Source: CAYPAV01 sp964408805 (lineage in GTDB: Bacteria; Pseudomonadota; Alphaproteobacteria; UBA8366). From it: 27,892 nucleotides of DNA. A program made the translations under genes and the position numbers. Of this stretch, positions 7,529 to 15,205 are shown one piece after another (the first letter of the stretch is position 1; each line of letters opens with the position of its first letter). The stretch covers positions 1-27,892 of the forward strand of contig CAYPAV010000037.1 in the NCBI GenBank assembly GCA_964408805.1, written 5' to 3'. The notes below the pieces were generated by a model. That model saw only the letters and a list, made by a program, of their open reading frames with translations, did no database searches and was not told the origin of the DNA.

Positions 7529-8384
7529 GCCTTTTGAATATCTGCGGCCCCGAACGTTGCGGGACGCCCTTGCCGAGCTTGCCGATCGCGGCGACGGTGC
7601 GATTCCCTATGCGGGCGGGACGGAATTGCTCCTGCTCCTCAAGATGCATCTTGCCGAGTACGACGTTCTGGTCGATCTCAAACGGGTTTCCGAACTTCGC
7701 GCGATGGAATCCGGGCCCAATGGCCTGCTGTTGGGGTCGATGGTCACGCATGCGGAGATCGCCGGCGATCCCGATATCCAGCGCGAGGCGCCGGCGCTGG
7801 CGGAACTCTGCGCGTCGATCGGCAATCCCCGGGTACGGGCGATGGGCACGATCGGCGGGAATCTGTGTTTCGCGGAACCCACGGCCGATCCGCCGGCCTT
7901 GTTTGCGGCACTCGACGCGCGGCTTCATCTCGCCTCCACGAATGGCGAACGGCGCGTGCCGGCCGAAAGCTTCGTCAAGGGACCGCTCGAGACCGAGCGG
8001 GCCGACGATGAAATCCTGCTGCGGATCGAGATTCCGCGTGGTCGCCGGGCGACGCGCTATGTGCGCCAGCTCAACGGGCACCGGTCGCTGGTTGGCGCCG
8101 CGGCTTCCATATCCGACGATGCGGCGGCCGGTCCGCGGGTCTGGCTGGCCTGCATCGCCCAGCGCCCCGTGGCTCTTCCGAAAACCGAAGCCTTTATCGC
8201 CGAGTCCTCGGGTCCCCTCGACGGCGACCCGCTTCGAGAAGCGATTGCGGCGGATGTCGCGATGCTGGATGTGATCGGCGACGGCGATGCCAGCGCCGAA
8301 TACCGCCGGCACATCGCGGCGGTGGTTGCGCGCCGCGCCATCCTCGGCGCCGCGGAGGCGGCCTTCGGGGAGGTGCCTTCATGA
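7518..8384 (+). CDS. Molybdenum hydroxylase FAD-binding medium subunit (CoxM family)
   Basis: A 288-residue FAD-binding subunit. It has the PCMH-type FAD motifs YAGGTELLLLLKM (residues 31-43, AGGT binding the pyrophosphate) and TIGGNLC (111-117), followed by the CO-dehydrogenase flavoprotein C-terminal domain. It accepts electrons from the Fe-S subunit and passes them on to NAD, quinone or oxygen. I place the start at ATG 7518. The longer open frame runs back into the large-subunit gene with arginine-rich sequence unlike the family, whereas MLPRPFEYLRPRTLRDAL is a standard start. The first 11 nt overlap the large subunit and the last four (ATGA) overlap the small subunit, indicating tight coupling of the three subunits. 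Confidence 0.92.
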   Translation: MLPRPFEYLRPRTLRDALAELADRGDGAIPYAGGTELLLLLKMHLAEYDVLVDLKRVSELRAMESGPNGLLLGSMVTHAEIAGDPDIQREAPALAELCASIGNPRVRAMGTIGGNLCFAEPTADPPALFAALDARLHLASTNGERRVPAESFVKGPLETERADDEILLRIEIPRGRRATRYVRQLNGHRSLVGAAASISDDAAAGPRVWLACIAQRPVALPKTEAFIAESSGPLDGDPLREAIAADVAMLDVIGDGDASAEYRRHIAAVVARRAILGAAEAAFGEVPS

Positions 8385-8845
8385 CGGCGTCGTCCCATTC
8401 GATCGCGTTCTCGCTCAACGGCGAACCCGTCGAGGCAAGCGTGGAATCCCATTTGCTCCTTATCGACCTCTTGCGGAACAGTTTTGGACTGCGGGGAGTC
8501 AAACGGTCCTGCGACATGGAAGTGTGCGGCGCCTGTACCGTCCTGGTAAACGATCTGCCGGTCAGCAGCTGCACCATGCTGGCCGTCGACGTCGACGCGG
8601 CGCGCGTTCTCACGATCGAGGGGCTGGGGAATGCAGATGCCCTCGACCCGGTGCAGGCGGCCTTTGTCGAACACGGCGCGGTGCAGTGCGGCTTCTGCAC
8701 GCCGGGATTCATCCTCGCGACGAAGGCGTTGCTCCGGGCCAATCCGAAACCGAGCCGGGCGGAAATCGTGCATCATCTCGAAGGCAACATCTGCCGCTGC
8801 ACCGGCTACAAGAAGATCATCGAAGCGGTGGAGAGCCTTGTCTGA
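8381..8845 (+). CDS. Molybdenum hydroxylase 2Fe-2S small subunit (CoxS family)
   Basis: A 154-residue iron-sulfur subunit with two [2Fe-2S] domains. The N-terminal ferredoxin-like cluster is ligated by Cys44, Cys49, Cys52 and Cys64 (CDMEVCGAC). The C-terminal helical cluster uses Cys103, Cys106, Cys138 and Cys140 (QCGFCTPGF and ICRCTGY). All eight ligands are present. It carries electrons from the Mo site to FAD. The ATG overlaps the medium-subunit stop (ATGA), and the first LLM monooxygenase start overlaps its own end, so the operon continues. Confidence 0.95.
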   Translation: MTASSHSIAFSLNGEPVEASVESHLLLIDLLRNSFGLRGVKRSCDMEVCGACTVLVNDLPVSSCTMLAVDVDAARVLTIEGLGNADALDPVQAAFVEHGAVQCGFCTPGFILATKALLRANPKPSRAEIVHHLEGNICRCTGYKKIIEAVESLV

Positions 8846-9797
8846 TATCGGCATTTCATTCGACGGGCGCGACCCGGTCGACGTCGTGCTGGCGAAGACG
8901 GCGGTCGCAGTCCGTCATGATAGGGGGGCGATCTGGCTCGCCTGCCACCTCTTTCAGCGCGAGCCGATCGTTACCGCAAGCGTCCTGTTGAGCCGGTTTC
9001 CGGAGGCGGAGGTGGTATTGGTCGCCCTCAGCCCCTATGTCGTGCATCCGGTATATATCGCCATGGCGGCCGCAACTCTGAACGAGTTCTTTCCCGGCCG
9101 TGTCTCGCTCTGTCTCGGTGTCGGCGCGCCGGCCGATCTCGCGAGTGCGGGCATAGAAACCGAGGCGCCGGTCGGGACGATGCGCGACGCCGTCGAAATC
9201 TGCCGGGCACTATTCCGGGGCGAGCGAGTCCGGGTCGAGAATGAGCGGTTTCAAGTTCGGGATCGGGCGCTTGCGGCCGGCCGTCTGGAGATTCCGATTC
9301 TGCTCGCGGCCTCCGGCCCGAGGATGCTCCGCCTTGCCGGCAGGGAGGCGGACGGCGTCGTTCTCTCGGCGGGAGCCTCCGCCGAGTTCGTGGGCTGGTG
9401 TCTCGAACAAGTCGGCGTCCCGAGCACCGCCGAGCGCTTCCGGTGCCATGCTTTCGTTTACACCGCCGTCGCCGACGAGGCGGATGAGGCCTTGGATCGC
9501 GTTCGGCCCTTGCTGGCGAACCTCTTGCGGGGCGGACATCATTTGCGGAACCTAGAACTGGCGGGCAGCGATCTCGACCAGGCGGCACTTTCGCGGGCGA
9601 TCGATTCGGGTGACACGTCGCTTGCGGAAAGTTTTATTTCCAATCGGATCGTCGACCGTCATGCGGCGGCGGGATCGCCGGAGACGTTTCGGGCCCGGAT
9701 GGCGGCATACCGGGCTGCGGGCGTCGACAACATCGTCCTCGCGTCGATGCGCACACCCGAAGAGGTCGACCGCGTTCTGTCGGCAAGTCGTCAATAA
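8838..9797 (+). CDS. LLM class flavin-dependent oxidoreductase (first of two)
   Basis: About 319 residues of the bacterial luciferase-like/F420-dependent TIM-barrel family. Recognisable parts are VVLVALSPYVVHPVYIAMAAATLNEF followed by GRVSLCLGVGAP, the GTMRDAVEICRALFRGERV segment and PILLAASGPRMLRLAGREADGVVLS, all standard in this fold. The open frame extends upstream, but that part is the shadow of the CoxS gene. The TTG at 8838, preceded by GGTGGAGAG at about 8827-8835, gives a product starting MSDIGISFDGRDP and overlapping CoxS by 8 nt. Members use reduced FMN or F420; FMNH2 with a partner reductase or F420H2 cannot be told apart here. Divergence from the following LLM protein is large, so this is not a recent duplication. 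Substrate unknown. Confidence 0.8.
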   Translation: MSDIGISFDGRDPVDVVLAKTAVAVRHDRGAIWLACHLFQREPIVTASVLLSRFPEAEVVLVALSPYVVHPVYIAMAAATLNEFFPGRVSLCLGVGAPADLASAGIETEAPVGTMRDAVEICRALFRGERVRVENERFQVRDRALAAGRLEIPILLAASGPRMLRLAGREADGVVLSAGASAEFVGWCLEQVGVPSTAERFRCHAFVYTAVADEADEALDRVRPLLANLLRGGHHLRNLELAGSDLDQAALSRAIDSGDTSLAESFISNRIVDRHAAAGSPETFRARMAAYRAAGVDNIVLASMRTPEEVDRVLSASRQ

Positions 9798-9817
9798 GGA
9801 ATTCCCGGAGAACGATC

Positions 9818-10831
9818 GTGCATTTCAGTATTTGTCTCTCGACCGGCTTCGAAGGCGTCATGTATCCGATCCCCTTCGCGGGGCCCGAGGACTTCGTGGC
9901 CCAGGCCCGGCTCTGCGAGCGCCTTGGCTACCATTCCGTATGGGGCAACGACCACGTCACCACCCAGGCCTATGTGCGCGAGAAATTTCCCGGCCGGACA
10001 CCGAATTTCTATGAACCGCTGATCACGCTGGCGATGTGCGCGCAGGCGACCGAGCGGATCAAACTGGGGACCGCCTTGCTGGTCCTGCCGATGCGGGAAC
10101 CCGTGATCCTCGCCAAGCAGGTGGCGACGCTCGACCAAATGTCCGGCGGCCGCTTCATCCTCGGCATCGGCCTTGGCGCCTATCGCGAGGAGTTCTCGGC
10201 GATGTCCCAGCGCCTGAAAGATGCCCGCCGCGGCGATATTCTGGACGAAGGGGTCGAGGCGTTTCTCCGGCTGATCGGCGAACCGAGGGCGAGCTTCGAC
10301 GGTGACTTCCACGCCTTCAAGGATATCGAAATGATGCCGAAGCCGAAGCAGGATCCGTTCCCGCTCTATGTCGGGGGGCACAACATGGCGGCGGTCGAAC
10401 GGGCCGCGCGGGTCGGCCGGGGCTGGCTGCCGGGATGGCGGCCGTTCGCGGAGCTGGAGGCGCGCATCGGGGCGTTGAAGGATCGCGCCGCCGAGCTGGG
10501 GCGGCCCAAAGGCGCCGTCGAGATCGCGCCCCAATTCTCGATGCTGCTCGCCAAGACCGATGCGGAAGCGGAGGCCAGGTACATGGCCAGCGGCCTCGTT
10601 GCCCATCGCGTCTCCCTCAACTATACCGGCCGAAACCTGGATCATCAGGTCACCGCCAATCTGGTCGGATCGCCCGCGACGGTCATCGAGAAGGTCTCGA
10701 CGCTGAAGGCGATGGGGGTCGATCACTGCTGCGCCCTGATGATCCCCGCCGACACGGTCGCCGAAATGAACGAGCAGATCGAATGGTTCGCGACCGACGT
10801 GATGCCGCATTTCGGGGAGGCGGCGCCGTGA
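9818..10831 (+). CDS. LLM class flavin-dependent monooxygenase (second of two)
   Basis: A 337-residue luciferase-like monooxygenase. Typical segments: MHFSICLSTGFEGV, ARLCERLGYHSVWGNDHV near residues 30-47, ATERIKLGTALLVLPMREPVILAKQVATLDQMSGGR (about 75-110), FILGIGLGAYREEF, then PFPLYVGGHNMAAVERAARVGRGW near 180-205. The start is a GTG at 9818 with CCGGAG about 9 nt upstream, only 20 nt after the first LLM gene. Family enzymes insert one oxygen atom using FMNH2 (alkanesulfonates, nitrilotriacetate, EDTA, pyridine and uracil ring opening) or use F420. No dedicated flavin reductase of the DUF447/HpaC type is adjacent; the nitroreductase of the opposite arm is a possible source of reduced flavin, which is inference. 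Confidence 0.88.
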   Translation: MHFSICLSTGFEGVMYPIPFAGPEDFVAQARLCERLGYHSVWGNDHVTTQAYVREKFPGRTPNFYEPLITLAMCAQATERIKLGTALLVLPMREPVILAKQVATLDQMSGGRFILGIGLGAYREEFSAMSQRLKDARRGDILDEGVEAFLRLIGEPRASFDGDFHAFKDIEMMPKPKQDPFPLYVGGHNMAAVERAARVGRGWLPGWRPFAELEARIGALKDRAAELGRPKGAVEIAPQFSMLLAKTDAEAEARYMASGLVAHRVSLNYTGRNLDHQVTANLVGSPATVIEKVSTLKAMGVDHCCALMIPADTVAEMNEQIEWFATDVMPHFGEAAP

Positions 10832-10995
10832 AGGGATGTTGGAGAGCCGGTGAACGTTTTATTTGCCAGGATCGGACAACCCCGATCCCCGACGACGGGT
10901 CATCGTTCCGGATCGGCCGTCGTTTGTGGTCTCGGCAGCGATGAGGGTGATAATTTTAACGGTATTAGGGGTCGGTGTTGGTCAGGGTCGGTGGG
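10832..10995. other. End of the catabolic block; no supported gene
   Basis: The last LLM stop shares GTGA with a possible GTG start at 10828 (38 codons), and another GTG at 10850 follows GGAG, so a further gene may once have begun here. Neither frame resembles a family I know, and both end near 10940-11180. From about 10945 the base composition drops (ATAATTTTAACGG), which suggests that the operon is cut off at this point. Confidence 0.35.
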
Positions 10996-11607
10996 TTATT
11001 GTGGAAGGGTTCTAGCGACGCGGAAGCCAACGTATTTAAGCCGCGCTGATATGCCAGCAGCGCCACGATACGCCGAACGGACGGACCATGGTTCAAAAAA
11101 CCATGAACCGCCGCGAAAAACGCGCGAACATTTACTTTTAGTAACTCTCGCCTCTGCATCCGTCGGTGCACTGCGATAACTGTCTATATAGCAATCCTCC
11201 ACCCATTCAAAAACGTTCCCTATCGCGTCATAAATTCCAAAATTATTTGCCTTAAATCTTCCCACGGGCGCCGTCTGTCGCCCACCCCATTGGCTACCGC
11301 AGCCTTTACAATTTGCTTTTCCCGACCCCACCGCGTCGCCCCAGGGATACTGCGTAGTGCTCCCTGCACGCGCCATGTATTCCCATTCGGCCTCACTCAA
11401 TAGACGGTATTGCTTCCTCGTTTTCCGAGACAACCACGAAACATACAACTTTGCATCGTGCCAGTTCACATTTATCACTGGGCGACGGCCTTGGCTCCAG
11501 CCTTGGCTGTTTGGATGATAACCACCGCAGCCAGTGACCGACGCGATCTCCTCCTTGTTGGAACGGGGATACATCGTTCGGATCTCTCGAGGGAACTCGA
11601 AGGGCAA
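10996..11607 (-). pseudogene. Truncated formylglycine-generating-enzyme (SUMF1/FGE-sulfatase domain) gene
   Basis: The frame encodes the C-terminal part of an FGE-sulfatase domain. It runs from GCGGYHPNSQGW and RRPVINVNWHDAKLYVSWLS through YRLLSEAEWEYMARAG, PWGDAV, APVGRFKANNFGIYDAIGNVFEWVEDCY to CSRVFRGGSWFFEPWSVRSAYRG and KYVGFRVARTL. Complete domains are about 220-260 residues and begin with a G-x-F-x-M-G segment that is missing. The first 25 or so codons (about 11540-11607) are antisense to the adjacent helix-turn-helix fragment and do not look like FGE. The gene was therefore cut at about 11530-11545. Such domains modify cysteine in sulfatases or, in many bacteria, serve other protein-modifying or sensor roles. 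It is probably inactive. Confidence 0.75.
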
Positions 11608-11980
11608 ATCCGCAGTCTATGATCTGAACTGGAATAAAGTGCAGGACTCTGCGCCTAATGATGTGCAGGTTTCCGCAAGCTCATGTGCAGGATCGCCGCA
11701 AAAAGTAGTGCAGGTACCTGCCACCCATTCCAGGAATGAATCCATTAAAGATTCCAATGTCGGCGGCCGCGCCGCTCGCTGCGCGCCTGGTGGCGCGAGC
11801 GCCCCGCCCACCGACGACAACACGCCGACGGAAGTGCCGTATGGTAACGGTGCTGCTCGACAAGGGAGCCGAGACAGTGAACGACGGATGTCTAAGATCA
11901 GCGACCTCGGTGTCGGAGAGACGGTGAAGTCGGGATCCAGAACAGAAACAAAGACGCGTCATCTGAAACGCGAAAGCTAA
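11534..11980 (+). pseudogene. C-terminal fragment of a helix-turn-helix/replication-type protein
   Basis: From 11534 the frame reads VTDAISSLLERGYIVRISRG followed by NSKGKSAVYDLNW. This is the recognition helix and wing of a winged-helix domain found in alphaproteobacterial phage or plasmid replication-like proteins. After it come loosely repeated VQDSAP/VQVSAS/VVQVPA units; the DNA repeats GTGCAGG four times between 11639 and 11718. The tail is hydrophilic and low in complexity. The N-terminal half is missing; upstream of 11531 the frame meets stops and the DNA is FGE-like on the other strand. A GTG at 11534 might still start a 148-residue product, but a remnant of a mobile element is more likely. 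Confidence 0.55.
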
Positions 11981-12067
11981 AAGGAACCGTCGTCCCGCTA
12001 TTCATCACATTGGAAATTTACGTCTGCTGTTAGGTGCGAAGCGGAAGAGATTTGAACCGCCGATTTT

Positions 12068-12096
12068 CTTCCGATGTTGACCCTAAACGGACATTG
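12068..12096. repeat. Partial copy of the dispersed hairpin repeat
   Basis: CTTCCG-N4-TGACCC-N4-CGGACATT matches the last quarter of the 116-nt repeat found at 15206-15321 and 25440-25555 with the same spacing. It lies in the non-coding stretch 11981-12116, where no gene is supported. Confidence 0.6.
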
Positions 12097-12173
12097 ATCT
12101 TCAGAATTAGTATCTGTTGGTTGACGTGAACGGCATAGAATGGGCTAGGGTAGTTAAAGGACGATGGGGCTTG

Positions 12174-12368
12174 ATGGACTTACCAGAAATAGCTCAACCG
12201 GCTGTGAAGAGCCTCTACAGTTATTGGCGCGCAATTTCGCCACCTGGCCGCCTGCCGGGGCGGCAACATTTTGATCCACTGGATGTGCCAAGATTATTGC
12301 CAAATATCTGGCAGATTGGTGTTGATGAGGGTCAATCTGTCTTTCTGATACCCCGCGGCCCGCATTGA
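12174..12368 (+). pseudogene. N-terminal fragment of a PAS_5-type (DUF) domain protein
   Basis: The frame encodes LPEIAQPAVKSLYSYWRAIS, then GRLPGRQHFDPLDVPRLLPNIWQIGV. The pattern (L-Y-x-Y-W, then L-P-x-R-x-x-F-D-P, then I/V-P-x-L-L-P) opens the PAS_5 domain of small alphaproteobacterial proteins. Normal members run on for about 100 more residues with F-x-Y-R-x-x-G, but here the frame stops at 12366-12368 after VFLIPRGPH. The open frame could begin at TTG 12117, but the ATG at 12174 agrees better with the family start. Either a frameshift or a deletion truncated it. No function can be assigned. Confidence 0.55.
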
Positions 12369-12385
12369 TTCTTGGTGAAAGAGTA

Positions 12386-12414
12386 GCGCCCGGTCACGGG
12401 CGGCGGCCGGGCGC
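12386..12414. terminator. GC-rich hairpin after the PAS fragment
   Basis: GCGCCCGG and CCGGGCGC form an 8-bp perfect stem around a 13-nt loop. No T tract follows on either strand, so termination is uncertain. The rest of 12369-12590 holds only the dispersed element at 12485-12580. Confidence 0.3.
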
Positions 12415-12484
12415 CCGTTGAAGGCTTGGGGTAATTTGGGAAGGTATCAGCCCGCAACGTTACCGAAGTAAGGTCTGACAGAGG

Positions 12485-12580
12485 CAAAATGCCATTGACC
12501 GACATCAATACGGTCGCCTTCCAATTAATTGCCCAACTACCAAGGTAAATATTTCGGTTGGCTGTTTTTGGTTACCTGAC
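12485..12580 (+). repeat. Dispersed 96-nt element, copy 1 (interrupted small ORF)
   Basis: An ungapped match (about 83% by hand count, 16 differences) to 27233-27328. It contains ATG at 12489 behind GAGG and reads MPLTDINTVAFQLIAQLPR before a TAA at 12546-12548. After the stop, the same frame goes on to match copy 2 (FRLAVFGYLT). It abuts the 3' end of the anion transporter gene on the opposite strand. Confidence 0.7.
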
Positions 12581-12590
12581 CTTATTCTCT

Positions 12591-14072
12591 TTAATCCACC
12601 AAGGCCCAGCTGATGAGAATAATCACGAAAATTGCGATCAAATTCAGCAAGAAACCGGCCTTGGCCATTTGTGCCACGGTCAACATGTCACTGGAGAAGA
12701 CGATGGCGTTGGGCGGCGTCGCCACGGGCATCATAAATGCGCATGAGGCCGCCAAGGCCACCGGGATGATAAGTCCCAGAGGCGCAATTCCAGCGCTCAC
12801 CGCGACGGTGGCGACGATGGGCAAGAAGACCGCCGTCGTCGCCGTGTTGGAAGTGATCTCGGTCAGGAAGACGATCAGGATGGTTACAGCGGCCACCAGA
12901 GCGATTGGCGGAAAGTCTTCCAACCCAGTCAGACCGCCGCCAATGATATCGGCCAGGCCGCTGTTGGAAATGGCCCCAGCCAGGCTTAAGCCCCCACCAA
13001 ACAGCAGCAGCACACCCCAGGGCAGGGTGACGGCGCGGGGCCAGGTCATCAGGCTGGTCCCGTTCCCTTTGCCGGCGGGGATAATGAAAAGCGACAGAGC
13101 GCCGATCAGGGCAATTCCGGAATCTGTCAGGCCAATGCCGGGAAAGGCCATGGTGATCAGGGGCCGGAATATCCAACTAAGGGCTGTAAGTAGGAAAACA
13201 GCCAGAACCCGTGTCTCCTCCACGGACATGGGTCCCAAGGCCTCGATTTCGGTCTTGATGACCGCGTCGGCGCCGGGAATGGGACGGCGCGCCACGGGGC
13301 AGGTGACCCGGGTCAGCAACAGCCAGGCCAGCGGAAGCATGACCAAGACCACGGGCAAGCCAATCGCCATCCATCTAGCGAATCCCATCTCGATGCCGAA
13401 CCGTTCCTGGACAAATGCGGCAAGCAGGGCGTTGGGCGGCGATCCCACCAGGGTTCCCACCCCGCCGATACTGGCCGAATAGGCAATGGCCAGCAGTAGG
13501 GCCGTTGCCGTATTCGCGGCGATTCGGGGATTCTCATTTTCATTCAGCACGCCGACGATTGAAATGGCGATCGGCAACATCATAACCGTGGTTGCCGTAT
13601 TGTTGACCCACATGCTCAAAGTGGCAGTTGCCAGCATAAAACCGGCAACCAGATAGTCGGGCCTTGTGCCGAAGGCCCGCACGATCAGGAGGGCAATGCG
13701 CCGATGCAGGTTCCAGGCCTCGATTGCCTTGGCGATGATGAAACCGCCCATGAACAGGAAAATTAACGGATGAGCGTAAGGCGCGGCCGATGTCTTGAAA
13801 TCGAAGATACCCAAGACCGGAAAGACAATCAGGGGCATGAGGGCGGTAACGGATACGGGCAAGGCCTCGGTCAACCACCAGAAAGCCATCCAGAGAACCA
13901 CGCCGAGCACCTTCCAGGCCGCCGGCGAAACGCCTTCCGGCACGGGCGACATGATGACGGCCACGCCCAGAATGGTTCCGGCGAGAACAGTGACGGGCCG
14001 TATGGTTCTTTTCGTGGCGTCCGACGTTTCGACCTGCATCGACAAAAGACTAGGGGCGATGGCAATCCACAT
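12591..14072 (-). CDS. SLC13/DASS family anion:sodium symporter
   Basis: About 493 residues with some 11-12 hydrophobic segments of the divalent anion:Na+ symporter family (di- and tricarboxylates, sulfate, taurine or sulfonates). Signature elements are the first SNT-like motif NNTATTVMMLPI near residue 165, SIGGVGTLVGSPPNALL near 208-224, the second SNT motif TSNTATTAVFLPI near 410, and PVATPPNAIVFSS near 450. The two SNT loops hold substrate and sodium. The ATG at 14072 or the one at 14039 may be used; no clear ribosome site decides, and the latter places the first membrane helix nearer the N terminus. It lies 78 nt downstream of the FocA/NirC channel on the same strand, so the pair probably form an anion-uptake operon. 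The exact substrate cannot be read. Confidence 0.9.
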   Translation of the reverse strand: MWIAIAPSLLSMQVETSDATKRTIRPVTVLAGTILGVAVIMSPVPEGVSPAAWKVLGVVLWMAFWWLTEALPVSVTALMPLIVFPVLGIFDFKTSAAPYAHPLIFLFMGGFIIAKAIEAWNLHRRIALLIVRAFGTRPDYLVAGFMLATATLSMWVNNTATTVMMLPIAISIVGVLNENENPRIAANTATALLLAIAYSASIGGVGTLVGSPPNALLAAFVQERFGIEMGFARWMAIGLPVVLVMLPLAWLLLTRVTCPVARRPIPGADAVIKTEIEALGPMSVEETRVLAVFLLTALSWIFRPLITMAFPGIGLTDSGIALIGALSLFIIPAGKGNGTSLMTWPRAVTLPWGVLLLFGGGLSLAGAISNSGLADIIGGGLTGLEDFPPIALVAAVTILIVFLTEITSNTATTAVFLPIVATVAVSAGIAPLGLIIPVALAASCAFMMPVATPPNAIVFSSDMLTVAQMAKAGFLLNLIAIFVIILISWALVD

Positions 14073-14150
14073 CAATTGCCATGAAGAAACCTGTCATGGC
14101 TGGTCGGCGCTTTATCCGGCATCGAGCGAAAGATAGAAAAGTGGTCCCGG

Positions 14151-15050
14151 TTATTTCTTTTCCCGCCGATATACGAAGTAATAGCTGAGGGCAACAAACA
14201 CGCCGCCGCCCATGATGTTGCCGAGTGTTACGGGAATTAAGTTACCAATGAACCCGCCCATCCCAAGATTGTTCATGGCGCCCTCGGACAATCCGGCAGC
14301 TTTTACGTAACCTGGATCGAGTGTCGCCAATATGCCCGCGGGGATAAAATACATGTTGGCAACGGAATGCCCGAAGCCAAGTGCAACAAATGCGGTAATC
14401 GGAAAAATGATAGCCAGGATTTTGTCGGTCACGGATCGGGCGGCAAAGCACATCCAGATCGCCAGACAGACCAGTGCGTTGCATAGCACGCCCCGGATAA
14501 AGGCTATATCAAATGGCAGGTTGACCTTGGCGGCGGCTATTTTGATGGCGGTGGCACCGACGGCATCACCGCCCAGGTGCATGAAACCAGACCAATGGGC
14601 CATGCCCGCCATTCCCAGAGCGCCTATAAGATTTCCTATATAAACAAGCACCCAGTTTTGCCCCAATGCGCGCGCACTTACCTTGCCGTGCGCCCAACCC
14701 ATGACGATTAGGACATTGCCGGTAAATAGCTCCGCGCCGCCCACGACGACCAGAATGAGGCCGAGACAGAAAGACAGGCCACCGACCAGCCTTACAATGC
14801 CGAATCCAAGATCACTATTCGTTATGACAAGTGAGTAGAGCATGGCGCCGAAGGATATGAACGCGCCCGCCAGGACCGCCAGCGTCAGCATTGGGATGAT
14901 TTCCATGCGCGCTTTGTTCAGGCCGATGCTTTCTATGCGCTCGGCGATAGCCGCCGGCGCATAGGCGTCAAACATCGATGGATCAAAACGGCGGTCAGAC
15001 ATCTGTCTTTTGTCCAAATCGTTTTTCTGGAGATCCGTGTTATCTGTCAT
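14151..15050 (-). CDS. Formate/nitrite transporter (FNT, FocA/NirC family)
   Basis: About 299 residues, six transmembrane helices, pentameric channel family for formate, nitrite, hydrosulfide or lactate. Signatures: GGAELFTGNVLIVMGW in the second helix region, RGVLCNALVCLAIWMCFAA (the classic FNT signature) and GFGHSVANMYFIPAG, which carries the central pore histidine. In FocA this last motif reads FEHS; here Glu is replaced by Gly. I choose ATG 15050 (MTDNTDLQ) over the longer frame, whose first 23 codons are not family-like. Just upstream lies TGATAATATCA, a short palindrome reminiscent of an FNR half-site pair but with the wrong spacing. With the SLC13 gene it suggests import of small anions under low oxygen, which is inference. 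Confidence 0.92.
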   Translation of the reverse strand: MTDNTDLQKNDLDKRQMSDRRFDPSMFDAYAPAAIAERIESIGLNKARMEIIPMLTLAVLAGAFISFGAMLYSLVITNSDLGFGIVRLVGGLSFCLGLILVVVGGAELFTGNVLIVMGWAHGKVSARALGQNWVLVYIGNLIGALGMAGMAHWSGFMHLGGDAVGATAIKIAAAKVNLPFDIAFIRGVLCNALVCLAIWMCFAARSVTDKILAIIFPITAFVALGFGHSVANMYFIPAGILATLDPGYVKAAGLSEGAMNNLGMGGFIGNLIPVTLGNIMGGGVFVALSYYFVYRREKK

Positions 15051-15205
15051 CGCGTATGGTCTTACATTGATAATATCAGTCGCCAAAGGGCAGCTTGAAC
15101 CTATCCGCAAGCAAGTCATTTTTGCATGGAGAGTGGCCGCACCGAAAGAACAAAGATGATTTCCGCCGTTGGCTAACTTCGGCCGTCAATCATCCCACCA
15201 AGTTT

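Noticed and set aside
5252..8845. Considered as aerobic CO dehydrogenase (coxMSL)
   Set aside because: The AYRCSFR active-site loop of true CoxL is absent and gene order is L-M-S, so CO oxidation is not supported.
9791..10810. 339-codon minus-strand open frame
   Set aside because: Mirror of the second LLM gene; low-complexity and without recognisable motifs.
11639..11718. Four GTGCAGG words considered as a short repeat array or CRISPR-like pattern
   Set aside because: Spacing is irregular, the unit is only seven bases, and they fall inside the degenerate VQ-repeat part of a coding remnant.
15067..15079. TTGATAATATCAG before the FNT gene as an FNR box
   Set aside because: The half-sites are three instead of four bases apart, which is off the FNR/FixK spacing; kept only as a remark on the FNT gene.
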